Shown piece by piece: positions 17,895-28,880 of a DNA stretch of 63,410 nucleotides (position 1 is the first letter of the stretch; every line of letters begins with the position of its first letter). The position numbers were made by a program, and so were the translations under genes. Origin of the DNA: Paracoccaceae bacterium (GTDB lineage: Bacteria > Pseudomonadota > Alphaproteobacteria > Rhodobacterales > Rhodobacteraceae); assembly GCA_021648025.1 (NCBI GenBank), contig JAKITO010000017.1, positions 1 to 63,410 of the forward strand, in the 5' to 3' direction. The notes below the pieces were generated by a model that did not search any database, had not been told where the DNA came from, and worked only from the letters and a program-made list of their open reading frames with translations.

Positions 17895-18911
17895 ATGCTA
17901 CCGGACTTCAAAGATATGGACGGATTTCGTGCCTTGCTTGGTGCGGCCCCGGGGCCGGTTGCCCTGGCTGTTGAAGGTGCGCGGGCGCGCAATGGTCAGT
18001 TGACAAAACCACCCGGCGCGTTGGGGCGGCTTGAGGACCTGGCGATTTGGTATGGGGGGTGGCGTGGCAGTGACCGGCCGGCGATCAATGCAGCGCAAGT
18101 GATTGTATTTGCAGGCAACCACGGCGTGGCGGCGCAAGGGGTTTCGGCCTTTCCTGCCGAAGTGACAGCACAGATGGTGCTGAACTTTCAGGCCGGCGGG
18201 GCGGCGATCAACCAATTGGCGACGCTGGCAGGTGCGCGCATGGATGTGGTCGCACTTGAGTTGGATCGACCTACTGGTGATTTCACCACCGGTGTGGCGA
18301 TGGACGAACAGGACTGCGTCGCCGCGTTGAAATGCGGTTGGGATGCGGTTGATCCTGCGGGCGATCTTTTGGTGGTTGGCGAAATGGGCATCGGCAACAC
18401 AACGGCGGCGGCGGCGATCTGCACAGCACTTTATGGTGGTGGTGCTGCCGATTGGACCGGGCGCGGGACTGGCGTTGATGACGCCGGGCTGGACATCAAA
18501 ACCCGGGTGGTGGCGCAGGGAGTGGTGCGCCATTCGGTGGATGCACGCGACGGGTTGGACATTCTCGCCCGCCTTGGCGGGCGAGAGATTGCTGCAATGG
18601 CCGGGGCCATTGCAGCGGCACGCGCCCTCAGCATTCCGGTGATCCTGGACGGGTTCATTTGCTGCGCCGCGGCGGCCTGCCTGCAACGCACCGAAGGTAT
18701 GGCACTGGACCATACCGTGGCCGGACACCAAAGCGCGGAACGGGCCCATGCGGCCTTGCTTGCCAAGTTGGGCAAAGAACCGTTGTTGTCGCTGGGACTG
18801 CGGCTTGGCGAAGGGTCGGGCGCGGCCCTGGCGATTCATATCCTCAAGGCGGCTGTGGCCTGTCACAGCGGCATGGCAACCTTTGCCGAGGCCGGTGTGA
18901 CGGATGGGTAG
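17895..18911 (+). CDS. cobT: Nicotinate-nucleotide--dimethylbenzimidazole phosphoribosyltransferase
   Basis: Makes alpha-ribazole phosphate from dimethylbenzimidazole and nicotinate mononucleotide, supplying the lower ligand of B12 (CobT in E. coli naming, CobU in Pseudomonas). The 338 residues from ATG 17895 are the normal length. Recognised blocks are [13 protein letters not shown] near residue 36, [29 protein letters not shown], and the C-terminal [11 protein letters not shown] with the catalytic Glu. A much earlier in-frame ATG (17700) lies inside cobV and is rejected. The TAG stop (18909-18911) is part of the GTAG of a REP-type hairpin that follows immediately. Confidence 0.95.
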   Translation: MLPDFKDMDGFRALLGAAPGPVALAVEGARARNGQLTKPPGALGRLEDLAIWYGGWRGSDRPAINAAQVIVFAGNHGVAAQGVSAFPAEVTAQMVLNFQAGGAAINQLATLAGARMDVVALELDRPTGDFTTGVAMDEQDCVAALKCGWDAVDPAGDLLVVGEMGIGNTTAAAAICTALYGGGAADWTGRGTGVDDAGLDIKTRVVAQGVVRHSVDARDGLDILARLGGREIAAMAGAIAAARALSIPVILDGFICCAAAACLQRTEGMALDHTVAGHQSAERAHAALLAKLGKEPLLSLGLRLGEGSGAALAIHILKAAVACHSGMATFAEAGVTDG

Positions 18912-18929
18912 GGCGGGGTCGGCCCCGCC
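18908..18929 (+). repeat. REP-type hairpin (single) overlapping the cobT stop
   Basis: GTAG (18908-18911) is followed by a perfect stem GGCGGGG-TCGG-CCCCGCC. It shares the GTAG head and stem composition with the copies at 27.85, 54.33 and 54.70 kb. The TAG of GTAG is the cobT stop codon. It may also act as a transcription barrier between cobT and the convergent antiporter gene. Confidence 0.75.
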
Positions 18930-18974
18930 GGTCCCTCAAGCAATGGCGCGCTGAAGCCCACCCTGGGAATCACG

Positions 18975-20846
18975 TCAGTTTTGGTTTTTGGTGTGCTGTT
19001 CCGCCAGTTCCAAAAGGGCGGTTTCAAGGTCACGCTCCAACTCGCGTGCGCGCGCGATATAGTCGGCGTTTTGGCTGGTTGACAGGTTGGGGTCCCAAAT
19101 CTCGGCCAACTCGCGCACAATCTTGCGGTCATGGGCGTAAAACGTCTGTTCCGCGCCTGCTGCCTCAAACTCGCTCAGTCCGACATTTTCCAGCACAAAC
19201 CGCCCGGCCCGCAGGCTGGCGTCAAACATTTCGCGCACGATATCGTTGGCCCCGGCCTTATACAGCTCATACACATGGGTCCGGTCGCGGGCGCGGGCGA
19301 TGATGTGCAAATCCGGGCGCTGACGCCGCGCATAGGCCACCAGCTGCGTAACCTTGGCCGGATCATCCATCGCCGCCACCAGAACCTGGGCCTTTTCCAG
19401 CCCGGCAGCTTTCAGCAGTTCAGGCCGGGTCGGATCGCCCAGAAAGCCTTTGACGCCAAACCGGCGCATCAGTTGGATCACCTCCATATCGTGGTCCAGC
19501 ACGACGGTCTGATAGCCCGAGGCGCGCACCAGGCGGTTGACGATCTGACCAAACCGGCCAATGCCCGCGATGATTACCGGACCGCTGGTATCAATCACAT
19601 CCTCATCATAGGTTGGTGTGTGAACCCGCATGTTACGCGACAAAATATCGTAGAGGATGAACAACAACGGCGTGATCACCATGGTCAAAGCAATGATCAG
19701 CAACAGCTTTTCCGCCAGATCCACCGGCACCACGTTCTGTTTCACCGAAAACGCCAACAGGATGAAACCAAATTCGCCTGCCTGCGCCAAACCCAAGGTG
19801 AACAACCAGCGCGCGCGGCCTTTCAATTTGAACGCCCGGCCAACAAAATAAAGCACGATGCCTTTGGCAAGGATAACCAGCAACGCCAAGCCAAGCAAAT
19901 CACCGGGGTTGGCGAAAAATGCATCAAAATTGATGCCGGCCCCGACAGTGATGAAAAACAGCCCCAGCAGCAGGCCTTTGAAAGGCAAAATATCACTTTC
20001 CAGTTCGTGACGAAACTCAGAGTTGGCCAGGACCACGCCGGCCAGAAACGCGCCCAACGCCGGGGACAGGTCGACCAGCGTCATCAGGAACGAAATGCCG
20101 ACCACGATGGTCAACGCCAGTGCGGTATACATTTCGCGCAGTTTGGCGGCATGGATGAATCGGAACAACGGTCTGGTCAGGTATATCCCGGCCAAAACGA
20201 CGCCTGCCACCGCACCGATGGTCACCAATGTGACGCCCCAGCCCGGCAATCCTGCCACCAGCGACAGGCCCTCAGTCACCTCTTGCGCAGATCCCAGTTG
20301 GATTGATCCATCCGCCGCAAACATCACCACCGCAGGCAAGGCCAGCAACGGCAATAGCGCCAGCATCGGGATCACGGCGATATCCTGCGTCAGCAGCACC
20401 GAAAATGTCGCCCGCCCGCCGCTGGTCTGCATCAACCCTTTTTCCGACAGGGTTTGCAACACAATCGCCGTCGAACTAAGCGACAGGGACAACCCAACCG
20501 CCAAAGCCACGCTCCATGGGTGCCCCGCCACCATCGCCGCGACCATCAGGGCCAGCGTGCTGATGCCGATCTGCAAACCACCCAGCCCGATCATCCGGTG
20601 GCGCATATCCCAAAGCGCGCGGGGTTCCAGTTCCAACCCGATCAGGAACAGCATCATCACCACGCCAAATTCGGCCACATGCTGAATATCGGCCGTCTCT
20701 GACCCGACCAACCCAAGCATTGGCCCGATAATGATCCCCGCCGCCAGGTATCCCAATACCGACCCCAATCCCAACCGCGCCGAAATCGGTACCGCGATCA
20801 CCGCAGCTCCGAGATAAATCATCGCTTGGTAGAGGAAGGCTTCCAT
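18975..20846 (-). CDS. KefB/KefC-like monovalent cation:proton antiporter (CPA2)
   Basis: 623-residue inner-membrane antiporter. Residues 1 to about 390 form 12 or so transmembrane helices of the Na+/H+ exchanger fold, with the core LSLSSTAIVLQTLSEKG and DLSPALGAFLAGVVLANSEF. A TrkA-N/RCK domain follows (about 415-530), with the Rossmann motif GIGRFGQIVNRLV and the acidic strand VVLDHD. A short helical C-terminus has EQ-rich residues. KefB/C proteins export K+ in response to electrophiles bound as glutathione adducts; whether glutathione gates this one is not visible. No KefF/G-type partner gene is next to it. Confidence 0.92.
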   Translation of the reverse strand: MEAFLYQAMIYLGAAVIAVPISARLGLGSVLGYLAAGIIIGPMLGLVGSETADIQHVAEFGVVMMLFLIGLELEPRALWDMRHRMIGLGGLQIGISTLALMVAAMVAGHPWSVALAVGLSLSLSSTAIVLQTLSEKGLMQTSGGRATFSVLLTQDIAVIPMLALLPLLALPAVVMFAADGSIQLGSAQEVTEGLSLVAGLPGWGVTLVTIGAVAGVVLAGIYLTRPLFRFIHAAKLREMYTALALTIVVGISFLMTLVDLSPALGAFLAGVVLANSEFRHELESDILPFKGLLLGLFFITVGAGINFDAFFANPGDLLGLALLVILAKGIVLYFVGRAFKLKGRARWLFTLGLAQAGEFGFILLAFSVKQNVVPVDLAEKLLLIIALTMVITPLLFILYDILSRNMRVHTPTYDEDVIDTSGPVIIAGIGRFGQIVNRLVRASGYQTVVLDHDMEVIQLMRRFGVKGFLGDPTRPELLKAAGLEKAQVLVAAMDDPAKVTQLVAYARRQRPDLHIIARARDRTHVYELYKAGANDIVREMFDASLRAGRFVLENVGLSEFEAAGAEQTFYAHDRKIVRELAEIWDPNLSTSQNADYIARARELERDLETALLELAEQHTKNQN

Positions 20847-20900
20847 GTTCAGTATAGTCCTTTAGATCAATATCTTAGGGCGGCAAATTAATCCATGAGA

Positions 20901-21362
20901 TTAAGTCGGCAGCGGCGCGTCCCGCTTGGGTTGGTCCATGACAATCTGGCTTTGCACCCGGGCCACCGCCGGATGCGGCAGGATGACGTCGTGCAGCAGA
21001 TGGTTCAGCCCCGGCAGATCGGCGCAATAGACCCGCAGCAGATAATCCGCCTCACCGGTCATGATCCAGGCGCTGGTGATCTCGGGCCGGGTGGAAATCA
21101 GCTGGGCAAAGCCCCTGGCCTGATCCGGCTTATGCGTTGCCAGTTGCACCTGCACAAAGCCCTGCACATGCAACCCAAGACGTTCGGGATCAAGTCGCGC
21201 GGCATAGCCTTGGATGAACCCGTCGGCCTCTAACCGTTGGCGCCGCCGCCCAGCCTGGCTTGACGACAGGTTTATCAACTCACCCAATTGGTGCGCTGTC
21301 AGATGCGCATCCTTTTGCAAGGCGGCAAGCAGGCGGGTGTCAGTGTCATCCAACATCGTCAT
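20901..21362 (-). CDS. Lrp/AsnC-family regulator, divergent from the hppD remnant
   Basis: 153-residue feast/famine regulator with an N-terminal helix-turn-helix (LGELINLSSSQAGRRRQRLEADGFI, residues 26-50) and a C-terminal RAM ligand-binding domain (ITSAWIMTGEADYLLRV). It is transcribed away from the 4-hydroxyphenylpyruvate dioxygenase remnant. In related genomes an Lrp-type gene often sits opposite hppD, so its original target was probably tyrosine breakdown. The regulator frame itself is intact although the neighbour is destroyed, which suggests recent decay or other targets. Confidence 0.92.
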   Translation of the reverse strand: MTMLDDTDTRLLAALQKDAHLTAHQLGELINLSSSQAGRRRQRLEADGFIQGYAARLDPERLGLHVQGFVQVQLATHKPDQARGFAQLISTRPEITSAWIMTGEADYLLRVYCADLPGLNHLLHDVILPHPAVARVQSQIVMDQPKRDAPLPT

Positions 21363-21530
21363 ATTCCAATTTTTTGCGGTATTTTCCTATGTTTTCATAA
21401 TTTTTGGAAAAAGTCACGCATCCAGGGCAGTAAATTTTGCAAAATTACGCGTTTGTCGCACTGGTACTGCTGTATTCATCGCGCCAAGAGTGTCCCTGCA
21501 CCATTCCCCCATCAAATGAAGGAGATCCAC

Positions 21531-22139
<609 letters not shown>

Positions 22140-22176
22140 GCTGCACCTGACCGGTCAGGGAATAGGCGGATAAATC

Positions 22177-23271
22177 CTATGCCTCGTCCTCTTCGCCGGG
22201 AATGACCAGCTCCAAATCTCCGTTGGCTTCCAGTTCGCGGATCGAATTGACAACATTGCCCATCGCGGTTTCGCCGTCTGCGGCTTTGACCTTGCCCTTT
22301 TCGGCAATCTCTTCGCGCAGATTGTCGGCCATCCGGGTCGACATGTTTTCCAGCAGGTGATCGCGGGATTTGGCCAAATCACCATCGACGGCGGCGGCCA
22401 ATGCGACCACCAGATCGCCGGGGGCTGCCACGCGGATCAGTTTCGGCACGTCCAGCGGATCCAGCCGCTCAAAGATATGTGCGAAGGTAAAGATCGCTTT
22501 GCGCACCGAGGTGGCAAATTCCATGTCCTTTTCGTCCAGCCCGGTCAGAACGTTATCGCGCGTCGCCGCCGGTGATTGGTTCAGGATCGCGCCAACCCGT
22601 TCGTCAGGGCCGTCGGAAAACGCCAGAATGGGGCGCAAATCCAGTTGCGCCGCCAGCGACAGGCCAATCCGATCCACCGCTTCGGGGGTGACGCTGCCGG
22701 TCTGGCTGATGGCGAAAGTGATGCGCCGCGCCAATGGCCCAGGCAGCGCCCCCAGCACCTCTGCCGCCTTCGGCACCGGCAGTTTTGACAGCAATATCGC
22801 CGCAACTTCGGTGCTTTCGGCCGAGAGCATCTCGACCAGCTCTTCTTTGGTTTGACCGCGCAGCCGTACCCAGGGGTCGCCCGACTGGCGCACCCCGGCC
22901 TCGCGCCGCAGGCGGGTGGCGGTTTGTGCGCTTATCTTGCCGTCCAGCGTCATCAGCGCCCCGGCGATGCCATGGGAAAACGACAGGCCGACCCCGTCCA
23001 GCTGGTCGGCAAATTCCTGCACCACCGAATTCAGTGTGCCCTGATCAATCAGCCCCATCCGCCCCATCTGATGGGTCAGCCGCGCCTGCAACCGGTCCGG
23101 CAGATCTTCAAGCGGGATGTCGGCGCCTTCACGGATCAAAAGGCGCACGACGATGGCCGCCTTTGATATCGGATCAAGTGTTGACGGGGAAATATGCGCC
23201 CGAGGAGCGGCCTCAGCCAAATCCATGCCGATGCCCGTCGCGGGCACCGGTGCCATTGGCAAATTGTTCAT
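22177..23271 (-). CDS. fliG: Flagellar motor switch protein FliG-like
   Basis: 364-residue protein matching FliG, the switch-complex component that couples MotA/MotB torque to the flagellar rotor. The N-terminal domain opens with LDPISKAAIVVRLLIREGADIPL. The middle and C-terminal domains show the typical ADNLREEIAEKG block, preceded by helices with charged residues, and FTFAHIFERLDPLDVPKLIR. No other flagellar gene is in the window, so this is an orphan copy; it could be a second fliG paralogue or a gene displaced from its cluster. ATG 23271 is chosen from the frame. It lies 38 bases from the REP pair on its 3' side. Confidence 0.8.
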   Translation of the reverse strand: MNNLPMAPVPATGIGMDLAEAAPRAHISPSTLDPISKAAIVVRLLIREGADIPLEDLPDRLQARLTHQMGRMGLIDQGTLNSVVQEFADQLDGVGLSFSHGIAGALMTLDGKISAQTATRLRREAGVRQSGDPWVRLRGQTKEELVEMLSAESTEVAAILLSKLPVPKAAEVLGALPGPLARRITFAISQTGSVTPEAVDRIGLSLAAQLDLRPILAFSDGPDERVGAILNQSPAATRDNVLTGLDEKDMEFATSVRKAIFTFAHIFERLDPLDVPKLIRVAAPGDLVVALAAAVDGDLAKSRDHLLENMSTRMADNLREEIAEKGKVKAADGETAMGNVVNSIRELEANGDLELVIPGEEDEA

Positions 23272-23364
23272 TTTTGTTCTGCCCTTGCCTGTATCAATTC
23301 CCTTCCAACTGAAACGGGGGAATAACCTTAGATTAGACCGGCAAGGGTAAACAAAGCCTGAAAC

Positions 23365-23889
23365 TCAGTAGTTATATGTCAGCCCGGTGCGAATTGCCTG
23401 GCGCAACGATGCTTCGGCCCAGGTGCCGACCCCGCCGCGCGCCTTGATTTCGCGCCATTGGGCAATCGCTTCTTCAACCCGGCCTTCGGTGATGAACCCT
23501 TGCGCCATATAAGAGCGCGCCAGGATGTTGTCCGGGTTCAAAGTGATGGCACGGGTGTAAAAGGTATTTGCCAGTGCGCGATTGCCCAGCTTGCGATTTG
23601 TAAACCCCCAGTAAGTCAGCACCAGATCGTCGTTCTGGTCATGCAGCTGGCGCAGCACGCCCTGGGCGTCGTCATTGCGCCCGGCATAGGCCAATTCGCG
23701 CACAGCTTGCAGCAATTCATCCTGATCAAGGCTGGAATCCTGGGGATCGACGCAGGTTTTGGTCTTTTTGTCCCAGACCTTGACGCCTTTGCATTCTTTG
23801 CTGGTCTTGGTGGTGGTCGGTTCAGTCGCGCCGCCGGCGGCCATGGCAAACCCGGGAAGGATCATTAGTATGAGAAACAGAAAACGCAT
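23365..23889 (-). CDS. Exported TPR protein
   Basis: 174-residue protein with a clear signal peptide (MRFLFLILMILPGFAMAAGG) when started at ATG 23889; the frame is open further upstream without a better start. The mature part has two cysteines in a CKGVKVWDKKTKTC loop, possibly a disulfide. TPR-type helices follow (LVLTYWGFTNRKLGNRALA, then FYTRAITLNPDNILARSYMA, then VEEAIAQWREIKARGG). It is conserved in architecture with many alphaproteobacterial periplasmic TPR proteins of unknown role. It lies upstream of fliG on the same strand, with a 93-base gap. Confidence 0.85.
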   Translation of the reverse strand: MRFLFLILMILPGFAMAAGGATEPTTTKTSKECKGVKVWDKKTKTCVDPQDSSLDQDELLQAVRELAYAGRNDDAQGVLRQLHDQNDDLVLTYWGFTNRKLGNRALANTFYTRAITLNPDNILARSYMAQGFITEGRVEEAIAQWREIKARGGVGTWAEASLRQAIRTGLTYNY

Positions 23890-24578
23890 GGGGGAATCTC
23901 CAGATTGGTGGGTGTCTTGAAATATAAGGTGACATGTAGATACAGAATAACAACCCGGCGCCCGGATTGCCCCGGTCAATAAGGCGTGTTTTGGCGGAAT
24001 TCAACCGATGATCAGTTTCACGCACGGTTGCATCGCCAAACCCAGGATTGCGCCGGTGTTGCACGATTGCGCCTGATATTCACGGCCCGTACAGCCGCCG
24101 CGCGCCACGCTTACGGTTGGTAGTTTTGCCAGGCCCAATTTTGCCAGGACCAATTTTGCCAGGACCAATGCGGCCGGACTTGCCTTGATGACCATGCCAG
24201 TATCCTTTTGTCAAACCACGCCGGAGGTGCCTGGGCACAGTTTACACGAAAATGCTGCAACCGGCAAAGCCATTGGCTGCAAATACCCGTGAACCGATAT
24301 TACACTGATTTTACCTTACCATGGGCACCGGCAATCATATTTGACCTATGATCCGCCTAACTGATTGATAAGGCTAAGAAGAATGGCATTCTTCCAACCG
24401 CCCGGCTTCAGCTTTGTCAAGAGTGATCCCATCGAGGTGTCGCGGCGTGCGAGGTCAACCGGTTGGTGCTTTGAAGGCCGTCACCAACCGTTCAAAGCCT
24501 GAGCCTTCGTCAGGAAAGCCGACCCCGACAAAATTATCACCGCAAGAAATCATGGGTTCCAAATGTGAAATCAACCCA
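23890..24578. other. Gene-poor stretch of about 690 bases
   Basis: I find no supported gene. A minus-strand frame (24001-24195, 64 codons) owes its LAKL repeats to a 15-bp tandem repeat, and a 39-codon plus-strand frame (ATG 24383) has no recognisable content. A short minus-strand frame ending near 24465 (GDNFVGVGFPDEGSGF) could be a gene tail but matches nothing I can name. Confidence 0.4.
24124..24168. repeat. 15-bp tandem repeat, 3 copies
   Basis: The unit ttttgccaggaccaa is repeated at 24124-24138 (one mismatch), 24139-24153 and 24154-24168. It lies within non-coding sequence, or within a doubtful small minus-strand frame, in which it encodes an LVLAK/LGLAK repeat. Confidence 0.85.
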
Positions 24579-25700
24579 CTAGAGCACCTGATCAATCACC
24601 CGCTTGAGACGCGCCAAAGTTGCATCCACGTCATACAGTTTATCCAATCCAAACAGCCCCAGCCGGAAGGTGGCAAACCCGTCGGGTTCATCACATTGCA
24701 GCGGCACCCCGGCGGCAATCTGCATGCCCAAAGCCGCGAATTTGCTGCCGTTCTGAATGCCGGGATCATCGGTATAGCTGACCACCACACCCGGTGCGCC
24801 AAAACCATCTGCGGCCACCGATGTGATGCCCTTGTCCTTCAACATCGCCCTAACCGCATTGCCTTGCGTCCATTGGGCATCGCGCAAGCGTTCAAAACCA
24901 TAATCCCGGGTTTCCAGCATGGTATCGCGAAACGCCCGCAAGGCGTCGGTTGGCAAGGTGGCGTGATAGGCGTGACCGCCGTTTTCATACGCCACCATGA
25001 TCTGACGCCATTTCTTCAGATCAATGGCAAAACTGTCCGAGCTGGTTTCCGCCAGCCGTGCCTCGGCCCGTTCCGACAGCATCACCAACCCCGTCGAAGG
25101 CGACGCGCTCCAACCCTTTTGCGGCGCCGAGATCAGTACATCAACGCCGGTCGCCTGCATATCTATCCAGGCACAGCCCGAGGCAATGCAATCCAGTACC
25201 ATCAATGCGCCCACATCGTGGGCGGCGGTTGCCATCGCCGTCACATAGTCGTCCGGCAGGATCACCCCGGCGGCGGTTTCCACATGCGGGGCAAATACCA
25301 CGCCCGGCTTTTGCGCCCGAATGGCCGCCGTCACCTCGTCGATCGGGGCGGGCGAAAACGGCGCCATATTGCCCGACTGGCGCGCCTTCATCACGGTGGC
25401 ATTGGCGGTCAAACCGCCGGTCTCGAATATCTGGCTCCAACGATAGGAAAACCAGCCGTTGCGCACCACCAGCACATCTTCACCGCGCGCAAACTGACGC
25501 GCCACGGCCTCCATTGCAAAGGTGCCGCCGCCGGGGATAAGGGCCACGGCGTGGGCGTTATAGACGTCCTTCAGCATCGAGGAGATGTCGTTCATCACCT
25601 GCTGGAACGCTTTGGACATATGGTTCAGGGACCGGTCGGTGAAGACCACCGAAAACTCTTCCATTCCATCGGGGTCGATATTGTCTAGCAAACCGGGCAT
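24579..25700 (-). CDS. Class V aminotransferase (alanine/serine--glyoxylate aminotransferase-like)
   Basis: 373-residue PLP enzyme of fold type I, class V, close to alanine-glyoxylate/serine-glyoxylate aminotransferases. The PLP lysine lies in ISAPQKGWSASPSTG; a PGGGTFAMEAVARQFA block near residue 60 and a C-terminal FRLGLFGLDKLYDVDATL complete the pattern. The start is ATG 25700 (MPGLLDNIDP), after GGAATC; the longer frame upstream lacks a ribosome binding site. It lies downstream of two Lrp-type genes on the same strand, which may control it. The substrate is not settled by sequence. Confidence 0.88.
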   Translation of the reverse strand: MPGLLDNIDPDGMEEFSVVFTDRSLNHMSKAFQQVMNDISSMLKDVYNAHAVALIPGGGTFAMEAVARQFARGEDVLVVRNGWFSYRWSQIFETGGLTANATVMKARQSGNMAPFSPAPIDEVTAAIRAQKPGVVFAPHVETAAGVILPDDYVTAMATAAHDVGALMVLDCIASGCAWIDMQATGVDVLISAPQKGWSASPSTGLVMLSERAEARLAETSSDSFAIDLKKWRQIMVAYENGGHAYHATLPTDALRAFRDTMLETRDYGFERLRDAQWTQGNAVRAMLKDKGITSVAADGFGAPGVVVSYTDDPGIQNGSKFAALGMQIAAGVPLQCDEPDGFATFRLGLFGLDKLYDVDATLARLKRVIDQVL

Positions 25701-25758
25701 TCGGGATTCCTTTCCTCTGTTGCCATCGGGCATAGCCCGAAGCGGGCAGGGGAAGCAA

Positions 25759-26229
25759 TCAGCCAATCGGCCCCGGCCTGCGTTCTTCACTTAGCAATAC
25801 GTTTGCCTCAACCTCTCCGGCGCCCGGCAGGGTCATGATGCGGCGTCTCAGTACCCGTTCAAAGTCGCCCAGATCACGCGCCACCACCCGCAGGCGGAAA
25901 TCATAAAGACCAAGCACATGTTCAACCGATTGCACCTCGGGGATGGCCGTCACCGCGCGTTCAAAGTCGCTTAGGGAAACCTGCCCCTTGCGGGCCAGTT
26001 TGACACCCAGAAACACCGTAACACCAAACCCCAGCTTTTTGGCATTAAGCCGAAGGCGCCGCCCGCTGATCACACCCGCCGATTCCAACCGTTTGATCCG
26101 GCGCCAGGTGGCGGGTTGCGACAGGTTGAAACGTCGCCCCAAAGCGCCTGCACTTTGGCTGGCATCCTGGGACAGGGCGCGCAGCAATTTGCGGTCAAGA
26201 TCATCAAGATCAATCACAGGATCAATCAC
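25759..26229 (-). CDS. Lrp/AsnC-family regulator (second of a tandem pair)
   Basis: 156-residue regulator with HTH (LGRRFNLSQPATWRRIKRLESAGVI, about residues 30-54) and a RAM domain (SVEHVLGLYDFRLRVVARD). Its ATG overlaps the end of the upstream Lrp gene by 4 bases (ATGA type), so the two are translationally coupled and could form mixed oligomers. It lies between the aminotransferase and ilvC, and amino-acid sensing is the obvious role. Confidence 0.92.
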   Translation of the reverse strand: MIDPVIDLDDLDRKLLRALSQDASQSAGALGRRFNLSQPATWRRIKRLESAGVISGRRLRLNAKKLGFGVTVFLGVKLARKGQVSLSDFERAVTAIPEVQSVEHVLGLYDFRLRVVARDLGDFERVLRRRIMTLPGAGEVEANVLLSEERRPGPIG

Positions 26230-26681
26230 AGCGGCAACCCCTGGTCGCTTTTGATCCGGGCAATATGCATCAGCGCTTCGATGTCGGCGATATGTGGCAG
26301 GGTCAGGATGCGGTCGCGGTAGAGTGTCTGGTAATGTGCCAGATCGCGGGCAATCACCGACAGGCGCACATCGACCCGGCCCAGAAACGTCTGTATTTCC
26401 AGCACTTCGGGCACCTCGCGCGCCGCCGCGAGGAATTCGTCAAACGCGCGGCTGACGGTCTTGTCCAGGGTAAAGCGCAAAGATACTTCGACGCTATATC
26501 CCAGGGCCGCCCAGTTGATCACCGCCTCCTGACCTTCGATCAGCCCGGCTGCCTGCATCTTTTCCAGCCGTCGCCAGCAGGTCGCGGTTGTCAGCCCGCA
26601 CCGCACCGCAAGATCGGCGGTGGTCAGGTCGGGATCGGCCTGAAACTGGCGCAGGATGCGGCGGTCAGTGTTGTCAAGCAT
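26226..26681 (-). CDS. Lrp/AsnC-family regulator (first of a tandem pair)
   Basis: 151-residue regulator with HTH (LAVRCGLTTATCWRRLEKMQAAGLI) and RAM domain (LEIQTFLGRVDVRLSVIARD). It is transcribed divergently from ilvC with 139 bases between the starts, an AT-rich gap suited to shared operators. It is clearly paralogous to the following gene, pointing to a tandem duplication followed by divergence. The likely target is ilvC and the coupled aminotransferase; this is inference from layout. Confidence 0.92.
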   Translation of the reverse strand: MLDNTDRRILRQFQADPDLTTADLAVRCGLTTATCWRRLEKMQAAGLIEGQEAVINWAALGYSVEVSLRFTLDKTVSRAFDEFLAAAREVPEVLEIQTFLGRVDVRLSVIARDLAHYQTLYRDRILTLPHIADIEALMHIARIKSDQGLPL

Positions 26682-26739
26682 GAAAGCCTCGGATTATTGG
26701 CAATAGACGAATGAATATCTCTAAAAAATTCAAATATAG

Positions 26740-27843
<1,104 letters not shown>

Positions 27844-27850
27844 ACGTGGC

Positions 27851-27874
27851 GGCGGGGTGAACCCCGCCCTACGG
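27851..27874 (-). repeat. REP-type hairpin (single) behind ilvC
   Basis: Perfect stem GGCGGGGT-GA-ACCCCGCC followed by CTAC, i.e. the GTAG-headed element in minus orientation. It sits 7 bases after the ilvC stop, where it could also slow 3' decay of the mRNA. Confidence 0.75.
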
Positions 27875-27941
27875 ATTGATGCCCCCGGGGTTATTGGCCT
27901 CGGGGGTGCCGCGGGGGGACTCGGGGGTTTGAAAGGTATTT

Positions 27942-28880
27942 ATGGCGCAGGCCCCTGATATAACCGCCAAAAGCTGGGTTATGGTTGTCCTGTTGGGGCT
28001 GATCTGGGGCGGGGCATTTCTGACGATTGAGCTGGCTTTGCCGGGCATTACCCCGTTCTGGCTGGCGGCGGCCAGGATCAGTATTGGCACGGCGCTGACG
28101 GTCGCTGCCTGGTTGGGTGTCGGGGTCTGGCAAGGCCGGCGTGCCCGGCTTTTTACCAATCCGGCGGGGGCGGCGGACTGGGCCAATACGGTGTTCATCG
28201 CATTGCTGAGTTCAGCCGCACCCTTCATGCTGCTTAGTTGGGGTCAGCAATATGTCACCTCTGGTTTTGCCGGGGTATCAATGGCCAGTGTCGCGTTGAT
28301 CGTGCTGCCGATGGCGCATTTCCTGATTCCGGGTGAACGTATGACATGGCGTCGTGGCGCCGGCTTTGTGATTGGCTTTGCCGGGGTGGTATTGCTGATC
28401 GGCGATCAGGTATTTGCCAGTTCCGGTGCGGCGCTTGAGTTTCCGGGCCGGTTGGCCTGCCTTGTGGCGGCGGGGTGTTATGCGGTCAGCTCGATTCAGG
28501 TGCGCCGCCTGCCTGCGGTTGATCCATTGGGGCTTTCGGCTGTATTGCTGGCGATTGGTGCGGTCTGTGTGATCCCGGTCGCCTGGATCGTCGAGGGGCC
28601 GCCGCCGTCAATAGACGCCAAGACGGCTTTGGCCGTGGGATACCTGGGCCTGGTCCCGACTGCCGCCGCCGGTTTGTTGCGGATTGTGTTGGCCCGTACG
28701 GCCGGGCCGGTGTTTTTGTCGCTGGTCAATTATCAGGTGCCGATGTGGTCGGTCCTGCTGGGCGCGCTAATCCTGGGCGAGGCGTTGCCGCCTTCGCTGA
28801 TCTGGGCAATGATGTTGATATTGGCAGGCGTCGGCCTTAGCCAGTTTGGCGCATTGAATCGGTTGTTCTCAAAAGGTTAA
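27942..28880 (+). CDS. DMT-superfamily (EamA) transporter
   Basis: 312-residue membrane protein with about ten hydrophobic helices arranged as two EamA repeats (first WVMVVLLGLIWGGAFLTIELAL; second starting near GRLACLVAAGCYAVSSIQVRR). Members export amino acids, nucleobases and other metabolites, and the substrate cannot be told. The end motif PMWSVLLGALILGEALPPSL is typical. The start ATG follows GGGGG/AAGG sequence, and the stop overlaps the convergent DUF2244 gene by 4 bases. Confidence 0.9.
   Translation: MAQAPDITAKSWVMVVLLGLIWGGAFLTIELALPGITPFWLAAARISIGTALTVAAWLGVGVWQGRRARLFTNPAGAADWANTVFIALLSSAAPFMLLSWGQQYVTSGFAGVSMASVALIVLPMAHFLIPGERMTWRRGAGFVIGFAGVVLLIGDQVFASSGAALEFPGRLACLVAAGCYAVSSIQVRRLPAVDPLGLSAVLLAIGAVCVIPVAWIVEGPPPSIDAKTALAVGYLGLVPTAAAGLLRIVLARTAGPVFLSLVNYQVPMWSVLLGALILGEALPPSLIWAMMLILAGVGLSQFGALNRLFSKG

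Noticed and set aside
19131..20306. Long open frame (391 codons) antisense to the KefC-like antiporter
   Set aside because: Rich in Gln/His/Arg as expected for a reverse frame of hydrophobic coding; no homology visible.
24001..24195. 64-codon minus-strand frame with LAKL repeats
   Set aside because: Repeats come from a 15-bp DNA repeat; no ribosome binding site or known motif.
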